Source of the DNA: JBCAXA01 sp038749025
GTDB lineage: Bacteria; Pseudomonadota; Gammaproteobacteria; Steroidobacterales; Woeseiaceae
DNA: 64,000 nt
Assembly (NCBI GenBank): GCA_038749025.1
Contig: JBCDIL010000006.1
Coordinates: 62,001 to 126,000 of the forward strand
Direction of reading: 5' to 3'
In this document: in pieces, positions 58,897 through 64,000 of the stretch
Layout of the letters: each line of letters begins with the position of its first letter
Position numbering within the stretch: position 1 is the stretch's first letter
The notes under the pieces: model-generated
What the model saw: the letters and a program-made list of their open reading frames with translations, nothing else
Told to the model about the DNA's origin: nothing
Database searches by the model: none
Made by a program: the position numbers and the translations under genes

Positions 58897-61800
58897 TTAC
58901 ATATTGCGCCGATACTGCCCCCCCACCTTAAATAAAGCATCGGTAATTTGCCCCAGTGAGCAGACCCGCACGGCATCCATCAGCGCCGCGAAGACGTTGC
59001 GACCGTCAACCGCTGCCTGGCTCACAGCAGCTAGCGCAGCCGCCGAATCCGCTGCATGGCGTGTCTGGAAGTCCGCTAAGCGGTCGATTTGGCTTTGCTT
59101 CTCAGCTTCGGTAGAGCGGGCTAGCTCGATGGTCTCGACCGCTTCCGGATGCTCCGATAAGAACGTGTTAACACCGACAATCGGCAACGAGCCATCATGC
59201 TTCTTGTGCTCGTAGAGTAGCGACTCTTCCTGGATCCGACCGCGCTGATACCCGGTCTCCATCGGACCGAGCACACCGCCTCGATCGGACAAACGTTCAA
59301 ACTCCGCCAGCACCGCCTCCTCGACCAAGTCGGTCAACTCATCAATGACGAACGCGCCTTGATACGGGTTTTCATTCTTAGCAAGGCCGAACTCGCGATT
59401 GATGATGAGCTGAATGGCCAACGCCCGGCGAACGGACTCCTCGGTCGGCGTCGTAATGGCTTCGTCGTAGGCGTTCGTGTGTAACGAGTTGCAGTTGTCA
59501 TAGACCGCGAGCAAGGCCTGCAAAGTCGTCCGGATATCGTTGAAATTCATCTCCTGAGCGTGCAGCGAACGCCCCGATGTCTGGATGTGATACTTCAGTT
59601 TTTGGCTACGCGCTGACGCGCCGTAGCGTTCGCGCATCGCGACCGCCCAAATACGCCGGGCGACGCGCCCAATGACCGTATACTCCGGGTCCATGCCGTT
59701 TGAGAAAAAGAACGACAGGTTGCCCGCGAAGTCGTCGATGGCCATACCGCGCGCAAGATAAGCTTCAACGAACGTAAAACCGTTCGCGAGCGTAAACGCC
59801 AATTGCGTAATCGGGTTCGCACCGGCCTCCGCGATGTGATAACCAGATATCGACACCGAATAAAAGTGTCGTACTTGATTGTCAATAAAGTACTGCTGGA
59901 TGTCGCCCATCATCCGCAGACTAAACTCGGTCGAGAATATACAGGTGTTTTGGCCTTGGTCCTCTTTCAAGATGTCGGCCTGAACGGTGCCACGCACGCG
60001 GCGCAGTGCTTCGCCGCGAACCTCCGCCATCTCCCCATCCGAGGGCGCACGACTGTTCTGCTCGATGAATCGCCCGAGTTGCTGATCGATCGCCGTGTTC
60101 AGAAACATCGCGAGTATCGTCGGTGCCGGGCCATTGATGGTCATCGACACAGACGTTTGCGGATCGCAAAGGTCGAAACCGTCGTACAAGGCTTTCATGT
60201 CGTCAAGCGTCGCTATCGACACGCCGGCATTGCCGATCTTGCCGTAGATGTCTGGTCGCGTCGCCGGATCGCGTCCGTACAGCGTGACCGAATCGAAGGC
60301 CGTCGAAAGACGTTTCGCTGGTGCGTGCTCGGACAGTGCCTTAAAGCGGCGATTGGTCCGGAACGGATCGCCCTCGCCCGCAAACATACGCGCCGGGTCT
60401 TCGCCTTCGCGTTTGAACGGAAATACGCCGGCGGTGTAAGGAAAATAACCCGGTAAGTTCTCGCGGCGTAGCCAACTGAGAAGATCGCCGGCGTCGTTGT
60501 AGCGAGGCACCGCCACGCGGGGTAAAAAGGTACCCGACAACGACTCGGTTTTTAGCTGGGTCCGACGTATCGAACCGTCACGACCCGGCTCCTCCAACAC
60601 GTCTTGGCGATACGCCTCGGCAATCGCCGGCCAGGCATCCAGCAACTGGTTTGACTCGGTGCTGATCTGCAACTGCTGCGTCGCGACGAGCTCATCGACC
60701 TCCTGAGCAGACGTACTCGTCGTGAGCATGGCGCGAGTCTCGGTGAGATGTTGGCGCTTTCTTACCGCTGCCGCCTGAGCCGCGGTTTCTTGATGAAAAT
60801 CGCGCACACCCTTGGCGACGTCGGCCAGATAGCGCTGCCGCTCGGCGGGTACGACAACGGTCTTCTCCGATGACGCACGGGTCGACACCGGCGCCAACAG
60901 CGAATCGAACGGGCGCAGCCCTTTGCGACGAAGCTCTACCACGAGCTGTTGATAAGCCGCCGTAACACCGTCGTCGTTGAACCGAGAGGCGATGCTGCCA
61001 AATACCGGCATCGATGATGGCGGCTCTGAGAACGCCTCGCGATTTCTCTGCACTTGTTTGGCAACGTCCCGCAACGCGTCATCGCCACCTTTGCGGTCGA
61101 ATTTGTTAATGACCACCAAGTCCGCGTAATCGAGCATGTCGATTTTTTCAAGCTGACTCTGGGCACCGAACTCGGGTGTCATGACGTACATAGCGACATC
61201 GACAAAAGACGCAATGCCGGAATCACCCTGGCCAATTCCTGGCGTTTCGACGAACACGACGTCGAATGCCGCTCGGCGCAGCAAAGCCACGATCTCATGC
61301 AGCGCTTCCGGTACCTCGCCGCTGGCGGAGCGTGTCGCCAGTGAGCGCATGTAGATCGTATCCGCGTAAATCGCATTCATCCGAATACGATCGCCGAGCA
61401 GTGCACCGCCGGTTTTCCGACGGGTCGGGTCGATGGCCAACGTCGCAATTCGCACGGAATCGTTGGAGTCGATACGGAAGCGACGAATAATTTCATCCGT
61501 TAACGACGATTTTCCGGCACCGCCGGTACCGGTGATGCCCAATACGGGAACCGTGCGGTCGCTGGTTTGCGCAAGCCACTGGTGTTCGGCGTCGGTCAAG
61601 CGTCCACATTCGATTTTGGTTATGGCTCGGGCCAATGCCGACGCATCGCTGAGGTCAATCGACTCCAGACTGACGTCGCGACGCTCACTCGCCGCTGCTG
61701 CGGTGCGCGCCAACATGTCATCGATGATGCCTTGAAGACCCAAAGACTGACCGGCCTGCGGCGAATAGATCCGCTCGACACCGTAACCTTCTAGGTCAGC

Positions 61801-62148
61801 GATTTCCTCGGGCACGATGACGCCGCCACCGCCGCCGAATACCCGGATATGACCGGCCCCCGCCGCCTTTAACTGATCGACAAGATATTTGAAGTACTCG
61901 ACGTGGCCGCCTTGGTATGAACTGATCGCGATGGCATCGACATCTTCGTGCAATGCGGCAGCCACGACTTCGGCAACGGAACGATTGTGTGCAAGGTGGA
62001 TGACCTCAACCCCAGACGACTGAAGGATGCGCCGCATAATGTTGATCGACGCATCGTGCCCATCGAACAAGCTCGCCGCCGTCACGAATCGCAACGGGAC
62101 GTCAACATCGGAGGAGCGCTTTATCGGCAATGGGGTAACACTACTCAT
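58897..62148 (-). CDS. icmF: Fused isobutyryl-CoA mutase
   Basis: Adenosylcobalamin-dependent rearrangement of isobutyryl-CoA and n-butyryl-CoA, fused to its own chaperone GTPase. Start ATG 62148 with AAGGAA upstream gives 1,083 residues. Order: B12-binding domain with FDGHDASINIMRRI (axial His31), GTPase with Walker A GTGGAGKSS (207-215) and VVINKFD, a linker, and the mutase TIM barrel with LPGYFPYTAGVFPFKREGEDPARM, in two stretches, and the active site FSVSISGYH-like YSVSISGYHIAEAG. Fusion and length match characterised IcmF rather than methylmalonyl-CoA mutase. Overlaps the tetR stop by 8 bp. Confidence 0.95.
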   Translation of the reverse strand: MSSVTPLPIKRSSDVDVPLRFVTAASLFDGHDASINIMRRILQSSGVEVIHLAHNRSVAEVVAAALHEDVDAIAISSYQGGHVEYFKYLVDQLKAAGAGHIRVFGGGGGVIVPEEIADLEGYGVERIYSPQAGQSLGLQGIIDDMLARTAAAASERRDVSLESIDLSDASALARAITKIECGRLTDAEHQWLAQTSDRTVPVLGITGTGGAGKSSLTDEIIRRFRIDSNDSVRIATLAIDPTRRKTGGALLGDRIRMNAIYADTIYMRSLATRSASGEVPEALHEIVALLRRAAFDVVFVETPGIGQGDSGIASFVDVAMYVMTPEFGAQSQLEKIDMLDYADLVVINKFDRKGGDDALRDVAKQVQRNREAFSEPPSSMPVFGSIASRFNDDGVTAAYQQLVVELRRKGLRPFDSLLAPVSTRASSEKTVVVPAERQRYLADVAKGVRDFHQETAAQAAAVRKRQHLTETRAMLTTSTSAQEVDELVATQQLQISTESNQLLDAWPAIAEAYRQDVLEEPGRDGSIRRTQLKTESLSGTFLPRVAVPRYNDAGDLLSWLRRENLPGYFPYTAGVFPFKREGEDPARMFAGEGDPFRTNRRFKALSEHAPAKRLSTAFDSVTLYGRDPATRPDIYGKIGNAGVSIATLDDMKALYDGFDLCDPQTSVSMTINGPAPTILAMFLNTAIDQQLGRFIEQNSRAPSDGEMAEVRGEALRRVRGTVQADILKEDQGQNTCIFSTEFSLRMMGDIQQYFIDNQVRHFYSVSISGYHIAEAGANPITQLAFTLANGFTFVEAYLARGMAIDDFAGNLSFFFSNGMDPEYTVIGRVARRIWAVAMRERYGASARSQKLKYHIQTSGRSLHAQEMNFNDIRTTLQALLAVYDNCNSLHTNAYDEAITTPTEESVRRALAIQLIINREFGLAKNENPYQGAFVIDELTDLVEEAVLAEFERLSDRGGVLGPMETGYQRGRIQEESLLYEHKKHDGSLPIVGVNTFLSEHPEAVETIELARSTEAEKQSQIDRLADFQTRHAADSAAALAAVSQAAVDGRNVFAALMDAVRVCSLGQITDALFKVGGQYRRNM

Positions 62149-62800
62149 CGCAGTTCCTTGGTGGTGTGGCAGCGACCGAACTGACATCGGCGGTCGCCAC
62201 ATTAACCGACAGTTGCATTGTTAACTTCAGGGTATGGTGTAGCCGCTTCACGGCATCAAGATCGTCAGGCATCGCGAGCCATTGGTACGCGATGCCGAGA
62301 ACGGCCGTATTGAAGTGAGCGGCTAGTGCATGACGGTCGTTGGCGTCGTTCATGCCTGCTTCGAGCAGCCAGCGAGCCGTATCGTCTCGGCGCCGTTCGT
62401 GAATTCCGGCGATAACCGACTTCACTTCCGATTGCACACCGATCGACTCAAACCACAGAATGTAAAAGGCACGTAGATCGTCAGCACCGTCCAAGCAAAA
62501 CTGACAGTGCGCGTCGATCGCTGCACCGATAGCCCCGAACCCCGTGCGGGTCGATGTGACCCGTTTGAGATCAGCCAGCCAACGCTCGCCAACGGAGCGG
62601 ACGATAAACTCGAACAACCCGGCTTTTGACCCAAACCGATAGCCCGCAAGACCGCGGCTGTAGCCGGCATGCTCACCGACATCTTTGAGCGTCGTCCGGT
62701 CAGTGCCACGCTCGACGATCAAACGGATTGCCGCATCGCGCATCCGGCTATCGGACAGATCGGTGCGCTCCGCGTGCGAGCGTCGCGGCGCCGCAGTCAT
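62141..62800 (-). CDS. TetR-family transcriptional regulator
   Basis: A 219-residue regulator with N-terminal helix-turn-helix (RDAAIRLIVERGTDRTTLKDVGEHAGYSRGLAGYRFGSK in two stretches, residues about 20-60) and a variable C-terminal ligand domain. I start at ATG 62800, with GGAGG 7 bp upstream; it overlaps the stop of the binding-protein gene as ATGA. Position inside the icmF operon suggests control of this operon by an acyl-CoA, as other TetR proteins in acyl-CoA operons do; no operator was identified in the window. Confidence 0.92.
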   Translation of the reverse strand: MTAAPRRSHAERTDLSDSRMRDAAIRLIVERGTDRTTLKDVGEHAGYSRGLAGYRFGSKAGLFEFIVRSVGERWLADLKRVTSTRTGFGAIGAAIDAHCQFCLDGADDLRAFYILWFESIGVQSEVKSVIAGIHERRRDDTARWLLEAGMNDANDRHALAAHFNTAVLGIAYQWLAMPDDLDAVKRLHHTLKLTMQLSVNVATADVSSVAATPPRNCDE

Positions 62801-63615
62801 AGCGCCTCCTCCAACGCAGCACCGTCCGCTGCCAGCAGTCGCTGAAAGTACCGAGGGGCGAGCGCGAGACGTGATCCGTACCATGAGAACATTTCCCCAT
62901 CGACCAAGTCGATTCGGCATTCCGGTAGAGCCGCTTGAACCTCGGCGATATGGCGTTCATCGAAAGGGTACGGCTCACTCGACAAATAAACGCGCTGCGG
63001 TGCGAGCCTAGCCAATTCATCAAGGCTGGTTTCCGGGTAGCGACCCCGGTCGGCAAATACATTGCGAAACCCCAATCGCGCGAGCACGCCGTCGATGAAC
63101 GTGTCGGTGGCGACCGCCATGTACGGCTTCCGCCAAATCAAATAAGCAACGCGCTCGCCACCGGCCGTCGGCAACGCTTGCCAGTCACGTTCAATCCGGG
63201 CGTTAAGTGCAGCCGCCGCGTCTGCGGCACCGCAAAGGTGTCCGACGGCACTAATCATCGCCATGGCATCGCGGAACGTGACAATGTCGCTGGTCCAAGT
63301 GGGCACCAGCTCGCGCAAGCGCTCGATCGCTACGCGCTCGTTTTCCTCTTTATTCGCCAAGACAAGGTCTGGTTGTAACGCCATAATCGCGTCGATATTG
63401 AAGCGCTTACTACCACCGATCACCGTACACGTGTCGCGCAGCTCATCGGGATGAACGCAGTAGCGGGTACAGCCGACCAAGCGCTCGCGTACGCCCAAGT
63501 CCCAGAGCAACTCCGACTGCGACGGCACAAGCGAAACAAGGCGTTGCGGCGCTGTTGCCACCGTGACGGCATAACCGGTCTGGTCGCGCACCGTCACTGT
63601 CGCAGCGTCGCTCAT
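62797..63615 (-). CDS. BtuF-like metal/corrinoid-binding protein without signal peptide
   Basis: A 272-residue protein of the helical-backbone periplasmic binding fold (BtuF/FhuD family): VSLVPSQSELLWDLGVRERLVG at the N-terminal lobe, GGSKRFNIDAIMALQPDLVLAN, then the inter-lobe helix and LARLGFRNVFAD, DELARLAPQRVYLSSEPYPF. Unlike importer subunits it has no signal peptide: the first residues are polar and the binding fold begins near residue 5, so it should be cytoplasmic. It overlaps tetR by 4 bp and is 3 bp from the upstream gene. It may handle the corrinoid for icmF. Confidence 0.85.
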   Translation of the reverse strand: MSDAATVTVRDQTGYAVTVATAPQRLVSLVPSQSELLWDLGVRERLVGCTRYCVHPDELRDTCTVIGGSKRFNIDAIMALQPDLVLANKEENERVAIERLRELVPTWTSDIVTFRDAMAMISAVGHLCGAADAAAALNARIERDWQALPTAGGERVAYLIWRKPYMAVATDTFIDGVLARLGFRNVFADRGRYPETSLDELARLAPQRVYLSSEPYPFDERHIAEVQAALPECRIDLVDGEMFSWYGSRLALAPRYFQRLLAADGAALEEAL

Positions 63616-63618
63616 CGT

Positions 63619-64000
63619 CTAGACAGCCGCCGAGTCTGCCATAGCGACGATGTGGGCCGAGCGAATAGCCGCACTATGTAAGTGCACGCGAGGCAATAAG
63701 CTCCCGAGGTAATGCATCGCGCTTAAACGCTTCGCCGCTCGAAACTCATCATCGGTGTCATAACCGTCCAAAGCGATCAGTTGCTTGAGATAGAGCCAGC
63801 CACCGACCAAGTAGCCGTTAAGCATCAGAAAATCCCAGGCTTGCGCATGGCTGACCGACGGATCGTCAGCGCCCGCGCGCACGAGATCTGCCGCTTGGCG
63901 GGCCTCGTCGAGCGCAACCTTTAAGCGAGCCGCGGCATCGGCGTCGGTACCGACGCGGACGGTCGCAATCGTGGCATCGACGTCGGCGAACAACGCGTTG
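63619..64000 (-). CDS. Acyl-CoA dehydrogenase-like protein, C-terminal part (cut by window edge)
   Basis: The last 125 or so residues of a protein that begins beyond the right edge. The visible part is helical: TDADAAARLKVALDEARQAADLVRAG, a LMLNGYLVGGWLYLKQLIAL segment and AAKRLSAMHYLGSLLPRVHLHSAAI to the end. It fits the C-terminal helical domain of large acyl-CoA dehydrogenases (PF12806-like). It ends 3 bp before the binding-protein gene. Together with icmF this suggests catabolism of branched or short-chain acyl-CoAs. The catalytic domains are not in the window. Confidence 0.75.
   Translation of the reverse strand, partial: NALFADVDATIATVRVGTDADAAARLKVALDEARQAADLVRAGADDPSVSHAQAWDFLMLNGYLVGGWLYLKQLIALDGYDTDDEFRAAKRLSAMHYLGSLLPRVHLHSAAIRSAHIVAMADSAAV

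Noticed and set aside
1..64000. CRISPR arrays, tRNA/rRNA genes, insertion sequences, integrases or prophage genes
   Set aside because: No regularly spaced repeats, cloverleaf sequences, transposase or integrase motifs were found; nearly all DNA is filled by housekeeping-type genes.

Overview
The window reads as chromosomal DNA of a gammaproteobacterium of moderate-to-high GC. Gene order in the first half is the Pseudomonas-type arrangement (map and rpsB divergent; rpsB-tsf-pyrH-frr-uppS-cdsA-rseP-bamA-skp-lpxD-fabZ-lpxA-lpxB-rnhB-dnaE-accA-tilS-pyrG-kdsA-eno). A GTP-type PEP carboxykinase, a phasin and a fused isobutyryl-CoA mutase argue against Enterobacterales and fit a Xanthomonadales/Nevskiales/Chromatiales-like or unclassified lineage. 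I cannot name a genus. No phage, transposon, CRISPR array, rRNA or tRNA gene was seen.

1-22.3 kb (minus strand): a tightly packed translation, envelope and lipid block, from a partial eno at the left edge back to rpsB. dxr is missing from both of its usual places (frr/uppS and cdsA/rseP). The block carries a structured rpsB leader, a sigma-E-like promoter before rseP-bamA, and several TTG starts supported by Shine-Dalgarno sequences.

22.5-27.1 kb (plus strand): map, glnD, dapD and an ArsC/Spx-fold gene, linking nitrogen sensing and lysine/peptidoglycan precursor synthesis.

27.1-37.6 kb: a phosphate block on the minus strand (pstS-pstC-pstA-pstB plus a small unknown gene; phoB-phoR-phoU, with tsaB upstream and dsbB downstream). 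It is interrupted by dapE on the plus strand. A YoaA/DinG-type helicase follows at 37.6-39.5 kb.

39.6-48.2 kb (minus strand): the most unusual region. Four genes in a row encode three small exported DUF11-type proteins and one about 1,980-residue envelope protein (DUF11, CnaB-like, OmpA-like peptidoglycan-binding, Ig-like and a large C-terminal beta-rich, probably barrel region). Shared terminal motifs, calcium-loop-like sequences, a CRP-type site upstream and RNA hairpins at the start of the giant gene suggest a dedicated, regulated cell-surface system of unknown function.

48.5-64 kb: a phasin with a strong promoter and palindromic operator, pckG, a nucleotidyl cyclase-FHA protein, an orphan methyltransferase, dusA, an aldo/keto reductase, an S41 peptidase, an AhpD-like protein, sdaA, and finally a vitamin B12-linked acyl-CoA operon: acyl-CoA dehydrogenase (partial), a BtuF-like binding protein without signal peptide, TetR and icmF. 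Together these point to a heterotroph using branched or short-chain acyl-CoAs, storing polyhydroxyalkanoate and doing gluconeogenesis.
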